From CAYXDO01 sp964463485 (GTDB taxonomy: Bacteria; Myxococcota; Kuafuiibacteriia; Kuafuiibacteriales; Kuafuiibacteriaceae), in NCBI GenBank assembly GCA_964463485.1, contig CAYXDO010000163.1, positions 1 through 24,733 on the forward strand: a DNA stretch of 24,733 bases. The letters are read 5' to 3'. Position numbers and translations under genes: made by a program. Shown here in pieces: positions 1 to 9,100 of the stretch (the stretch's first letter is position 1; every line of letters begins with the position of its first letter). Under the pieces are notes generated by a model. It had not been told where the DNA came from and ran no database searches. It saw only the letters and a list, made by a program, of their open reading frames with translations.

Positions 1-58
1 CTTCGCGTCCAAAGTCTTGCCAGATCGTGCGCGAACTTTGGGAGAAAGAGATTATTCC

Positions 59-116
59 ATCATCCGTGTGCTCTGTGCTCTGTGGGCTTCGGCGCCGTGC
101 TCTTTGTGGTTTCTCC
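59..116. repeat. Half copy of an ACCACAGAG/CTCTGTGGT dispersed element
   Basis: This spacer lies just past the 3' end of the glycosyltransferase gene. It holds two stretches resembling the right arm of the hairpin repeats at 4788 and 15905: GTGTGCTCTGTGCTCTGTGG near 66-85 and GCTCTTTGTGGTTTC near 99-113. No matching left arm (AACCACAGAG) is visible in bases 1-58. It is therefore a truncated or diverged copy. No gene is seen in 1-144. Confidence 0.5.
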
Positions 117-144
117 GATGGACGCGAATTGCGGGGACTTGTAC

Positions 145-1992
145 TCAGCGGGCGTATTCATAGTATCCAACTCCGGACCAACCATCGAGCCACGCGCCTC
201 GTGGCGCGGGCTGGAAGACCGGTCCAGTGCCCTCTGGAATGAGGAACACACCCACCGGAGTCTTCGATCGCGCCTCCAACACTTGCCCCTTCTCCAGCCG
301 GAGAGTCGGTGATGGCTGAGTTGCGCGGCTGTCGAGCCACAGCTCGGTCGCGCAGCTGGCGGTGACCGTCGAGTCGATCGAGGGGATCGAGCGCGGAGCT
401 CGCGCAGGCACCGAGCGCTCGAACGGGCTCGAGAAGTGCGGGTGGCTCGCCAGCTCCGGCGCGCAAATCCAGCGGTACTCGGAAGACTTCGGAACGACCC
501 AGCGTGCCGTCGGACGGTCCGGTGCGAGCCTCGCGCTGAGCCCCGGCAGCCACAGGTTGGGCAGCGTCGGGAGGAAGTGCCCGGACACGTACTCACCCAG
601 CGCCGGAGACGAGCGCACCCAGGATCGGAACCGCATACCGGTGATCACGGCCGCCGGTGGGTTCGCCTCTGCTCGGCTGGGTCCGTACTCCGATATGGCG
701 CCGGTGGCGCTGAGGTACTGAATTCCGGCGGGAACGAACCATCGCTCGTACGCGGGAGGGCGTCGCAGCGCAAAACCCACCGCGTCGAGAATGCGTTGGT
801 CGGCGCTCGTCTTCGCATCGACCTCCCTCATCACCTGGTCCTGGTACTCGAGAGACGGCCGGGTAGAGTGCGAGCTCGCGCGCGAGACGTTCCATGCGAA
901 GGATCCGAAGAGCCCCGTCACGAGCGCCCAGCGAGCCGCGCCCGCGAATCGATCGTAGACCGTTGCCAGAACGGGTACCCACAGCACCAGAGTCAGCCCG
1001 ACGTGGTAAGAGTACACGGGCTGGAGGGGAACGAGGGACAGCGCGCTGGCGAGCCCAACCGCTGAAATCACCCGGAGCTCCCGCGAAGGTGCGCGCGCCG
1101 CATGAAACACGGCGCCGATGGTGCCTCCGAAGACGATCATCACTCCGGGCAAGTCTCCCCAAACGACCGGGAGCGCGGCGATGGAGGCGAGCTCGAAGGC
1201 ATATGGGTTGGCTCGAGCGACCGCGGCGAGCTCCACGATATTCTGCTGGTAGGCCGCGAGGAGCGACCCCGTCACGAGGAAGTAGACGACCCAGACGAGC
1301 GCTCCGAAGAGGCCGCCGGCGACGACGTGGCTCGCCACTCTCGCTCCGAAAGTCACGCTCCGACGACCCTCGACATCGTCCGTCCGCGGATCGTTCCGCG
1401 ACTGCAGCTCGGCCTTGGCGCGCCAGCCCAGCGCGAGCGGGGCCACCAACGCGACCGGAGCACATCTCAGGTTGGCCATGACGGCCTGGGCCAGAATCAG
1501 ACCCGACAAGAACGAACCCCAGCGAGACTTCGACAGACCTACACACAACGCGGCGAGGACGAGGGGGGTGGAGACTCCGTCGATTCGAAACTCGACGGCC
1601 GAAAAGGAGAAGGCCGGCGTGAAGAGGAGGGTCGCGATCGAGGCTCTCCGCGCGAACGGGGAGAGTCCGAGCTCGGTCATGAGTCGCGCCCACGCGACGA
1701 GCGCTCCGATCCAGAGCGGCGCGAGCCCTACTCTCATCCCGATCACCACGTCGGCGCCAGGCCCGTCCCACAACCCACGCCACGGGGCCATGAGAAACCA
1801 CATCAGCGGAGAGTGGTGCTCGAAGAAGTCACGGAAGGGAACTCGGCCTTGGCGCACCCATTCGGTCGCGCGGGTGTACTCGATTTCGTCCCAGCCGAGC
1901 GCGCGATCGTAGAGTCCCAGATAAAATAGGAAGGCTACACCGAGGGCCACGAGCCCGGTCGCACCGGCGTCGAGCCATCGGCCGGCTTTCAT
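145..1992 (-). CDS. GT-C fold membrane glycosyltransferase (GT39/ArnT-like)
   Basis: This 615-residue polytopic protein is probably an inner-membrane glycosyltransferase that uses a polyprenyl-phosphate sugar donor. It has a first transmembrane helix at about residues 12-32. An acidic pair, Asp35-Glu36, follows in the context GWDEIEY and sits in the first periplasmic loop, where GT-C enzymes of the PMT/ArnT type carry their catalytic Asp-Glu. About eight more hydrophobic segments run to roughly residue 370. A soluble C-terminal domain of about 230 residues follows. The length suits the family. The ATG start lies 13 bp after the stop of the GmhB-like phosphatase, so it is the last gene of a four- or five-gene minus-strand run. 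The link to sugar-nucleotide genes supports a role in glycan or lipid glycosylation. The acceptor and sugar cannot be read from the sequence. Confidence 0.75.
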   Translation of the reverse strand: MKAGRWLDAGATGLVALGVAFLFYLGLYDRALGWDEIEYTRATEWVRQGRVPFRDFFEHHSPLMWFLMAPWRGLWDGPGADVVIGMRVGLAPLWIGALVAWARLMTELGLSPFARRASIATLLFTPAFSFSAVEFRIDGVSTPLVLAALCVGLSKSRWGSFLSGLILAQAVMANLRCAPVALVAPLALGWRAKAELQSRNDPRTDDVEGRRSVTFGARVASHVVAGGLFGALVWVVYFLVTGSLLAAYQQNIVELAAVARANPYAFELASIAALPVVWGDLPGVMIVFGGTIGAVFHAARAPSRELRVISAVGLASALSLVPLQPVYSYHVGLTLVLWVPVLATVYDRFAGAARWALVTGLFGSFAWNVSRASSHSTRPSLEYQDQVMREVDAKTSADQRILDAVGFALRRPPAYERWFVPAGIQYLSATGAISEYGPSRAEANPPAAVITGMRFRSWVRSSPALGEYVSGHFLPTLPNLWLPGLSARLAPDRPTARWVVPKSSEYRWICAPELASHPHFSSPFERSVPARAPRSIPSIDSTVTASCATELWLDSRATQPSPTLRLEKGQVLEARSKTPVGVFLIPEGTGPVFQPAPRGAWLDGWSGVGYYEYAR

Positions 1993-2005
1993 GACTCGAA
2001 GGACT

Positions 2006-2599
2006 TCATGACTCGGAGGCCCGGATCGTTTCTACCCACGCCAAGAGGTCGCTCACCACGAGCGCGGGCATGACTCCGCGAGCCATGAACACACTCGCGT
2101 GTTCGAGCTTTCGCGGTCCAATCAACACGGTCTTCATCGCGAGACTCTGACCAGCTTCGATGTCGCTGATGCCGTCGCCGATCATGACCGAGTCGCTCGG
2201 GGCGTGAGCCGGGAGCAGCGCGAAGGCCTCCTGGATCAAGCCAGGTTTGGGTTTTCTGCAGCCGCATCCATCTTCCGCCCGGTGCCAGCACACGAACGAC
2301 GCCGCGATTCGGCCGCCGAGCGCGGAGGCCTCTCGCAGGACTCGCTCGTGAGTGCGGAGGAGGTTGTCGCGGGTCGCCTTGCCCTTCGCGGCCGCGGGCT
2401 GATTGGTGACGACGACGACCGAAAATCCCAGGGTCGTGAGTGAGAGGAGGGCGCGAGGGACGAACGCCGGCACGGTGACTTGGTCGGGATGGAGCGGGCT
2501 GTCGATGGTCCCGTGCTCGGGATCGACGACGAGCTCGTTGAGCACTCCGTCGCGGTCGAGCACGATCAGCGAGCGGCCGGGGATGAGCGCTTGAGCCAT
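2006..2599 (-). CDS. gmhB: HAD-family D,D-heptose 1,7-bisphosphate phosphatase-like protein (GmhB-like)
   Basis: This 197-residue HAD phosphatase resembles GmhB, which removes the C7 phosphate from heptose 1,7-bisphosphate during ADP- or GDP-heptose synthesis in the cytoplasm. Visible motifs are the nucleophile/acid pair Asp15 and Asp17 in LDRDGVLNE, motif II Thr65-Asn66-Gln67, and a zinc-site block CWHRAEDGCGC (Cys104, His106, Cys112, Cys114) followed by RKPKPG with Lys118. The motif IV acidic residues are Asp142 and Asp146 in IGDGISD. All catalytic residues are present and the length is typical. The ATG overlaps the end of the upstream nucleotidyltransferase by 34 bp, implying co-translation. 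GmhB and histidinol-phosphatase share this fold. The sugar nucleotidyltransferase neighbour and the lack of any histidine-synthesis gene favour the heptose role. Confidence 0.82.
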   Translation of the reverse strand: MAQALIPGRSLIVLDRDGVLNELVVDPEHGTIDSPLHPDQVTVPAFVPRALLSLTTLGFSVVVVTNQPAAAKGKATRDNLLRTHERVLREASALGGRIAASFVCWHRAEDGCGCRKPKPGLIQEAFALLPAHAPSDSVMIGDGISDIEAGQSLAMKTVLIGPRKLEHASVFMARGVMPALVVSDLLAWVETIRASES

Positions 2600-3288
2600 G
2601 TTTCGAAGTCCGCCAGCCCTGCTGGGGAGCCGATCTCGAAGAAGCGCTCCTGCGCTTCGAACCCAACCAGTTGCCCAGAGCGACTGAGTCGAGCATACAC
2701 GTCGGCGAGGTCGGTCACTACGCCGGCAGGGATGGATTCGATGACCGACCGTTCGAGGATGGAAAGGCCGTAGTCGATGAAAGGGCGCGGTTCTGGGGGA
2801 CTCTTTCGATAGTCGATGAGATCGTCTCCGAGCCGCGAGACATTGCCGGTGTCGAACCGCCCCTCGTTCCGAAAAATGGCCATCATCGCGAGCGGGAAGG
2901 CTCGCCGCGTCTTCGCCGTCGCGAATTCAGCGCTCATCGCGCGAAGGTCGACCGGCGTGAACGAGTCTCCGTAGAGCACGAAGAAGGCGGAGGGGAGCAA
3001 GTCGAGGGCCGCGCAGAGAGCACCTCCCGTCCCCCGCGGTTCGTCGCCATCGAGCGAAAAGGAGATGTCGAGTCCGGCGTATTCTCGGGCCCTGACTTCG
3101 CGGATGATTTGATCGGCCTGATGGCTCAGGCAGAGGACGACCTCGCGGACGCCGTGGGAAGCGAGGAGCTCGAGCTGGATTTCGAGGAAGGGTCGCCCTC
3201 GAACGCGGATCAAGGATTTTGGGATCTGGTGAGTGAGTGGACTCATTCGGGAGCCGAGGCCTCCCGCGAGGATGGCGCAGGTCGAAAT
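2566..3288 (-). CDS. Sugar-1-phosphate nucleotidyltransferase (HddC/RmlA-type) with non-standard start
   Basis: This protein of about 240 residues has a Rossmann-like nucleotidyltransferase fold and would make an NDP-sugar from a sugar 1-phosphate. The N-terminus carries the signature AILAGGLGSRM, then PKSLIRVRGRPFLE with the conserved Pro-Lys. GTGGAL follows at about residue 85 and an LYGDSF metal-site aspartate at about 105. The layout matches D-glycero-alpha-D-manno-heptose 1-phosphate guanylyltransferases (HddC), although glucose or mannose enzymes look similar. No ATG, GTG or TTG exists in frame before the essential glycine-rich loop. The next ATG, inside that loop (AGGLGSRM), would remove it. 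The likeliest start is ATT at 3288-3286, giving MSTCAILAGG, which shares one base with the stop of the upstream gene; CTG at 3291 is the alternative. It overlaps the GmhB-like gene by 34 bp. Confidence 0.8.
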   Translation of the reverse strand: MSTCAILAGGLGSRMSPLTHQIPKSLIRVRGRPFLEIQLELLASHGVREVVLCLSHQADQIIREVRAREYAGLDISFSLDGDEPRGTGGALCAALDLLPSAFFVLYGDSFTPVDLRAMSAEFATAKTRRAFPLAMMAIFRNEGRFDTGNVSRLGDDLIDYRKSPPEPRPFIDYGLSILERSVIESIPAGVVTDLADVYARLSRSGQLVGFEAQERFFEIGSPAGLADFETWLKRSSPAAR

Positions 3289-3872
3289 CAGTCGAGGAGG
3301 CCTCTCAGGGAGTCTGGGATTTCTTCGATGGGAGCTTCGGTGGGCTCCGGGAGCTCCCGATAGCGGAGCTCGGCGAGGTCTTTGACTTGAGCGCGAAGGC
3401 TCTCTGGCACTTCTTTGGCGTCGATCCCTTCTTCTTGGAACCGCCAAGTCGCACGGCTGTAGAGGCGAATGGGTTTCTTTCCGGGGTGAGCGAGCTCCAG
3501 GCAGAGATCGAAGGGTTTGGGGGCCTCCTTGCAACTCCAAGTTTTGGCGGTGAAGGTGATTTTCTTCTGCTCCTGCGGGAACTCCAGGTCGAGCTTGGTC
3601 CCTTCGTGTGTGAAGCGCAGGTGATCGCGGACGGTACGCCAGCGCGAAGCCTGGCCGACGACGCCGAGTCGGACGCGAGCCTTTTCGAAGAGCATGAGGT
3701 GAGTGACGAGGTCGCGGTCGTTCTTCGGGAGTCGGTCGACCCAAGGCCGATTCACGAGGTGCTGAGCAGAGTCTTTGGCGACTTCGGGTCCGGAGCAGGC
3801 TCCGACCAGCTTCATGAGGAACCAGACGACGGCCGCGATCGCGGCGAGCTTTTTGATGAGCGCCCAAGGCAT
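3288..3872 (-). CDS. Small membrane-anchored or lipoprotein-like protein of unknown function
   Basis: This 194-residue protein was not recognised as a member of any family. The N-terminus has Lys7-Lys8, a hydrophobic run AAIAAVVWFLMKLVGACSG at about residues 10-29, then a charged soluble domain. The LVGAC segment resembles a lipobox, but Lys21 interrupts the hydrophobic core, so a membrane anchor is equally possible. The rest contains a beta-rich stretch (residues 85-150, with TFTAKTWSCKEAPKPFDLCLEL) and an acidic, Pro/Glu-rich tail. It starts 43 bp after Bpt, and its TGA overlaps the proposed ATT start of the nucleotidyltransferase. It therefore appears to be co-transcribed with both. Its function may relate to the envelope glycan genes that follow, but nothing in the sequence proves this. 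Confidence 0.7.
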   Translation of the reverse strand: MPWALIKKLAAIAAVVWFLMKLVGACSGPEVAKDSAQHLVNRPWVDRLPKNDRDLVTHLMLFEKARVRLGVVGQASRWRTVRDHLRFTHEGTKLDLEFPQEQKKITFTAKTWSCKEAPKPFDLCLELAHPGKKPIRLYSRATWRFQEEGIDAKEVPESLRAQVKDLAELRYRELPEPTEAPIEEIPDSLRGLLD

Positions 3873-3915
3873 GGGAGAATTGTGATCTGCGGGATCGGGA
3901 CTCGCAAGAAACTGA

Positions 3916-4740
3916 TCAAGGCTCCCCGTCGATGTCGAAGCCGAGGTCGTCGGCCCGGCCGGGAGGAGGGGGCAGGGCGTCCACGCCGACGAGCTCGCGT
4001 GTTCCGGTGTCGGCGCGATGCCATTCTCCAGGGGCGGCGGGTTTTGGCCAGACGCGAAGCAGCTCGTGCGGCGTGTAGCGCGCTTTGTATTCCGAGGAGG
4101 CGCAGCCCATCACGCGGTAGCCGAGGTACAGGAAGCGTTTGTTGTGAGCTCGTGCGGTCTCGATCTGCTTGAGCACGCTGAAGGTTCCGAGGGAGAGCGA
4201 GTGATAGTCGGGGTGGTGGTAGGTGTAGACGGCCGAGAGCGCGCGGGGCGTTTGGTCGACGAGGCCCACGGCGACGAGGCGGTCGAGGCCGCGGCGTCGG
4301 TCGTAGTAGGCGAACTCGAGGGCGGACGGGTGTGGGAAGGCGAACTCGTTGAAGTATCGGCGCGCGTCCATTTCGGAGTGATCCCACCCGCGTTTGTTGG
4401 CCTGAGTGTCGTGCCACTTTCGATAGAGCGCCAAGCGTTCGCGGTCGACGAGCGGCGGGCCGATCTCGAGCTCCACGAAGGACGCGTTCTTGAGGACGCG
4501 TCGCTGGCTTCGTGAAGGCTGAAAATCGTTCACCGGGATGCGAAGGGGCACGCACTCCAGGCAGCTCGGGCACGCGGGACGAAAGTAAGCGGGGCCGAAG
4601 CGGCGCCACCCACGTTCGAGCATCGAGTCGAGCTCCGCGGGGGAGACATCGAGCATGAGCTTGTACTCGAGGGACGCGGTCTGATCCGGCAAATAGGCGC
4701 AGCTCCTCGGCTCCGCCACGAAGTGGTCGAGCACGCGCAC
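3916..4740 (-). CDS. bpt: Aspartate/glutamate leucyltransferase (Bpt, ATE family)
   Basis: This 274-residue cytoplasmic enzyme transfers an amino acid (leucine in typical bacterial Bpt) from aminoacyl-tRNA to the N-terminus of substrate proteins, marking them for ClpS/ClpAP degradation by the N-degron pathway. The N-terminal ATE domain shows Cys14 in CAYLPDQTASLEY and the cluster Cys57-Cys60-Cys63 in RPACPSCLECVPLRIPV, a family hallmark. The C-terminal GNAT-like half includes KWHDTQANKRGW, AVGLVD, SAVYTYHHPDY and the conserved YLGYRVMGCASSEYKARYTP near residues 205-225. The length matches the family, with a Pro-rich tail that is poorly conserved. The start is GTG at 4740; a second in-frame GTG lies two codons later. 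A 43-bp gap to the next minus-strand gene suggests a shared transcript. Confidence 0.92.
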   Translation of the reverse strand: MRVLDHFVAEPRSCAYLPDQTASLEYKLMLDVSPAELDSMLERGWRRFGPAYFRPACPSCLECVPLRIPVNDFQPSRSQRRVLKNASFVELEIGPPLVDRERLALYRKWHDTQANKRGWDHSEMDARRYFNEFAFPHPSALEFAYYDRRRGLDRLVAVGLVDQTPRALSAVYTYHHPDYHSLSLGTFSVLKQIETARAHNKRFLYLGYRVMGCASSEYKARYTPHELLRVWPKPAAPGEWHRADTGTRELVGVDALPPPPGRADDLGFDIDGEP

Positions 4741-4787
4741 TCCGCGACGAGTTTAGTACAGGCCCCCAGAAGTCAGTGACCGTTCGA

Positions 4788-4864
4788 GAAACCACAGAGA
4801 CAGAGCCGAAGCCCAGCAGACCTCTGTGTCCTCAGTGTCCTGCCTCCGAGTCCTGTGTGGTTCC
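4788..4864. repeat. AACCACAGAG...CTGTGTGGTT palindromic dispersed element, full copy
   Basis: The left arm GAAACCACAGAGACAGAG (4788-4805) is followed by the right-hand sequences CTCTGTGTCCTCAGTGTCC (4822-4840) and GTCCTGTGTGGTTCC (4850-4864). The two outer ends are inverted relative to each other and could form an imperfect hairpin. It sits in the spacer between the HEAT-repeat gene's stop and the Bpt start, outside any gene. It is clearly related to the copy at 15905-15973. Confidence 0.7.
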
Positions 4865-4890
4865 AGCATGGTTACGACAGGGCCCTGCGC

Positions 4891-5976
4891 TCAGAGCGGC
4901 TTGCGCCCTTTGGTCTGAGTTTTCTTGGCGATCGCCGTTTTCGCAGCGGCCTTTGCCGCGGCGGCCTTCTTGGGAGGAGCTCCGCGCCGCGCGAGAAAAC
5001 CAGAGACGGCTCCCATCTCTTCGTCAGACAGTCGACCTCCGAGGGCGCGCAGCACTCGCGCGGGCTCGAGGTGCCCGCCCAAGAGGGAGTAGGCGATGAT
5101 CGCGTAGAACCGAACCTCTCCGGAAGGATCCTTGTCGATCACCTTCTCGAGGAGGGCGCGGACGGCTCGTTCGAGATCGGGGTCGAGGTACGATCCGTCG
5201 TTCTTGCGATTGATACGGGCGAGCGCGATCGCCGCCTTGATCCGCTGGTTGGTGGTCCCTTCGAGCAGCACCGGGAGCAGCCGCAAGACGGACGTGACGC
5301 CGCCGATTTTTCCGATCGCGTCGAGCACGTCCTCGGACTTGATCGAGTCGTTCAGCATGCGATGCAGCTTCGGGAGCGCGGTCGCGGCACCGATCTCTCC
5401 GAGCGCCCAGACGGCGGCTTCGGCTTCGGCGGCCATCGTGTCCGTGTGGATCAGGGCGAGGAGCTGCGGGACCGCTTTGTCGTACTTGCCGTAGCCGCAG
5501 AGCTTGGCGGCGATCCGGACCTGGCTCGGCGACGTCGAGATCAGGAGATTTCGTTGGAGCTCCAAGAAAGGCTCGTCGCGGGCGAGGGCCAGCGCTTTGG
5601 CGGCCAGCGAGGTGATCGCGGACGACTTCGTCGTGGAGATGATCTTTGCGAGGGCCTCGAGCACTTCCTTGGTGGCGTAGTGCTTCTGGACGATTCGACC
5701 TATCGCGTCGAGGATCGCGGCGCGTCCGAGCTCGGACTTCTCGTCTCGAAAGGAAGCGAGGAGCTCCGGGAAGGCGGCTACTCCGCGTTGGACGTCGTCG
5801 GCGAGGGGGTGGGGATCGAGGCGCAGCGTGAGATCCGGGGAGATCTTGGCGAGGGCGTCGACGATCTGATCCGAAAAACGGACGTGGACCGGATCGTCCA
5901 CACCGAGCAGCACCGAGACGAACTCAGAGGGCAGCGGGGCGGCGAGGGGCGGCGTTGCTGCTTTGGCCTTCGCCAT
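4891..5976 (-). CDS. HEAT-repeat protein
   Basis: This 361-residue protein, without a signal peptide, consists mainly of helical repeats from about residue 50 to 325. Successive units carry the HEAT/PBS-lyase-type pattern of a helix, an Ala-rich turn and a second helix. Examples are ELGRAAILDAIGRI, ITSLAAKALALARD, AEAAVWALGEIGAATALPKL, SEDVLDAIGKIGG and NQRIKAAIALARI. Such solenoids usually act as protein-binding scaffolds, and no catalytic motif is visible. The C-terminus (about 330-361) is an Ala/Lys-rich, strongly basic tail, and the N-terminus MAKAKAATPPLAAP is also basic. Basic ends of this kind can bind nucleic acid or acidic surfaces, which is inference only. It stands alone between two intergenic palindromic elements, so its partners cannot be inferred from context. 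Confidence 0.8.
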   Translation of the reverse strand: MAKAKAATPPLAAPLPSEFVSVLLGVDDPVHVRFSDQIVDALAKISPDLTLRLDPHPLADDVQRGVAAFPELLASFRDEKSELGRAAILDAIGRIVQKHYATKEVLEALAKIISTTKSSAITSLAAKALALARDEPFLELQRNLLISTSPSQVRIAAKLCGYGKYDKAVPQLLALIHTDTMAAEAEAAVWALGEIGAATALPKLHRMLNDSIKSEDVLDAIGKIGGVTSVLRLLPVLLEGTTNQRIKAAIALARINRKNDGSYLDPDLERAVRALLEKVIDKDPSGEVRFYAIIAYSLLGGHLEPARVLRALGGRLSDEEMGAVSGFLARRGAPPKKAAAAKAAAKTAIAKKTQTKGRKPL

Positions 5977-6058
5977 GCGGAGGCGAGACTACAGCCGGCT
6001 CCTTCGGGCCGCAATGATCCGGCCCGGTCAGGGTGGGACGAATCTCGATTCAGCCGCG

Positions 6059-6112
6059 GGCGGGATTCCCGGCGCGCTGGAGCTCATTCGCGCGGCGGGA
6101 GTGAATCCCGCC
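6059..6112. repeat. Inverted repeat GGCGGGATTC/GAATCCCGCC downstream of the 1017-residue gene
   Basis: Perfect 10-bp arms GGCGGGATTC (6059-6068) and GAATCCCGCC (6103-6112) enclose 34 bp that themselves contain partly complementary GCGCG stretches. The element begins 15 bp beyond the stop of the minus-strand gene at 6127. It has no T-run, so it is either a REP-like dispersed palindrome or a factor-dependent transcript end. Confidence 0.6.
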
Positions 6113-6126
6113 GACCGCATCGCTCC

Positions 6127-9100
6127 TCACTGGGTGATTTCGAGGTCGAAGGTCGCGGCGGAGTAGCCGTGGACCATGACGTTGACCTTGTCGCCCTTCT
6201 TGACGGGGAGCTCTCCGGTCTCGGCGGATCCGTCGGCGTAGGGGCGGACGTCCCAGCTGCTCTTGGAGACCTCGCCGTTTTTCTTGACGTAGAGGTCTGC
6301 GTCGCCGGTGCCGCTCATCTTGAACTTGAGGACGCCGTCGGCCTTGACCTCGATGGTCTCGAGCTTCTGCAGCTCGTTCTTGGCGACCGAGCCGCTCTTC
6401 TTCACGTTGACGAGGTCGCTGGTCGTTCCGCCGCCACCCGTTCCGGTGACCTTCGGTCCGGTGACCATGAGGTTGAAGTCGGAGGCTTTGTAGCCGTGGA
6501 CTGCGATCGAGTAGGTCTCGCCGGCCTTCACGTCGAGCTCGAGCTTGTCCAGGGAGGTGTCAGTCTCCCAAGACTTGGCGTCGTAGGCGTTGGGGCCCGC
6601 GCCCTCGCCCTTCTTGACGTACAGATCGGCGTCGCCCGCGTCGGTGTCGAGCGCGACGACCAGCTTGCCGTCGGCCTCGACCGTGACGTTGAAGGTCTTG
6701 AGGTCGTTGGCGTTGACCTTCGCGGCGTCGACCTTGATGAGCTCGGCCGCGGGATTGACGGTCGTGCCGCCGCCTCCTCCTCCGCCGGTGCCGGTCGCGA
6801 TCGCGGCGCGGAGCTGATCGAGCTTGGCGATCTCAGCTTCCCACGCTTCCTTGGTGTCGAAGAAGAAGCGCTGGCCGCCGTGCATGATGGTGTAGGGGCG
6901 GTTGTTGTAGGCGCAGTGGAGCACCTCCATCATATCCGACAGCGCGTCGGTGTGCACGGAGCTGCCTTGCACCGTGACCGCACCGCGCTCGAGGCCGGTC
7001 GTGTTGACGAGGCCTTCGGCTTCGGGCGCGAAGGTCACCTTGCTGCGCCACCAGAAGTCCGCAGGCATCGCGAGGGGCACGAAGAAGTCCGGCTTGCCGG
7101 TCTTGTCGAGGTGCGCGAGGAAGCGCCCGTTGTTGCCGCCGTAGCGCGCGGACACGTTGACGGCCACCCGCTCCCAGTCGCCTTCGCGCTTCTCGAGCGT
7201 CATGCCGAGGTTGCGAATGCGACCGTTCCACACGCCCGATCCGTCCGCGGTCTCGGCGGTCGCGTTGCGACCCGTGCGCATCGCGTCGTTCACGAAGGGC
7301 AGGTAGGTGGCTGGGTTGTCGAGGCTCGTCTCTCGCTTGCCGGTCAGCTTCGCGGGGTCGAAGGCCTCCTTCCCTTCAGCGCCAACCTTCACACGGGCGT
7401 ACTTGCCGTCGGACTGCTTCTCCATACGGATCTTCTGGTACGTCCACTGCTTCGCGCCGACGTCGAGGTGGATCTCGTACATCTCGCGCTTGGCCGCGTC
7501 GGCCATCAGCGTGTCGACCAGGATCGGATCGGCGGGCGGATTCGCGAAGTCGATCTTGATCGTGGAGCTCTTCATCGTCGGGTAGCCGGTGGCCTCGTCG
7601 AACACCTGGAGCTTCACGTTGGCTTCGATCGTCGCGTTGGCGAGACCGATGCCGACGTAGTCGCCCTCCGAGGTGCTCTTGAAGAGCGGGTTTTTGGTCG
7701 CGGACATCTCGTTGTCGGCGACGATGTACTCGCTGAAGGCCTTGGCCGCTTCGTACGTCTTTCCGTCCTTCACGACCTTGGTCATCGTGAACTCGTTGGG
7801 CCGAGCGTTGAACGGGATGGTGCGACCGTTGCCGAGGTCGATGACGTCGGGTCGATCGTCGTCGCGCGCAGACGCGAACTCGGTGGCGCCGAGGTCCTTG
7901 ACCGCCTGACCGCCGGTCTTCTTCGACATCTCGGACCCGAGCTCGGAGAAGCTCATCGTGATCTCGTTCAAGAGATCGCGGTTGTAGTGAGCCTTGCTGC
8001 CGCTCGCCGAGTTGTACTCGTAGACGCCAGCGTGATCGGCGGGCAGCACGAGGCCCGCGGCCTCGAGGGCGGCCTTGTCGTTGCAGTGACCGGCCCAGCC
8101 GACCCAGTCGATGTTCCCGGTCTGAACGTAGCCGCTCTGATCCCAGTCGAGCCGGAAGCCTTCGCGGAGCTGCTCGCCGGCCTTGGCCCGACGGAACGTA
8201 ACGTCGGAATCGCTCACCGCGTTACGCGTGAGGTTCGCGACCTGGTTCGCTGGGACCTCGTTCGTGGTGCCGTCGAAGAAGTATTTGTTCTTCTTTGCGT
8301 CGAAGAAGACGCCCTTGGTCTCGCCGCTGACGTCGAGCGAGAGGCGCTCGAACGCCGGCACGATCCCGTCGGCGGTGTCCTTCGTCTCGGAGATCCGCTG
8401 CCGCGAGACCTTGTCGATCGCGACCAGGCCGATCGTCTTCTCGGCATCGGTCTCCTGCATGTTGGAATTTTCGTAGACGTACTTGTGGCGGAAGATGTCG
8501 TCGATCTCGCCCTGGAGTTGCTTCTTCTGCCGTTCGACGCTGGTCTTCTGATCCGGCGTCAAGAGGGACTGATCGATCTTCTCGAGCTCGGCGAGCTTCT
8601 TCTCGTAGACGTGGATGAACGTGGCGTCGTGTCCGAAGGAGGCGTAGCCGTTCACCTCGAACTCGTCGAAGGCGACGCTGCGGTTCATGAGGTCGCGGAC
8701 CGCGAGGTTGGCGGCGCGGAGCGCGGCGTCACGATTGTCACCCGACGGGTAGAGCTGCTCGGCGAGCTTGAGCGCCTCGTTCGCGAATTGATCGACGCGC
8801 TGGCCGACGATGTTGTTGAACTTGAAACGCGTCGGCGCGCCTTCGAGCTGTCCGAAGGTCGGATTGAAGTACGTCTTCTTTGCGTCGACCGTGGACTTGA
8901 GCAGCGCCTCGAACTTCTTCGGATCCGTCTTGACGGCGTCGAGATCCGCGGCGGGCTGATCGAAGATCTTTGCGAGCCGCCCGACATCGTTCGCGGGCGA
9001 AGGATCCGCGACGAGGTAGGCCTTGGCGCCCGTGATCCCCGAATCTTTGAAGAAGGAGATCGCGGAGACGTTGTTGTCGACGGTCTTGACCTTCTCGGCG

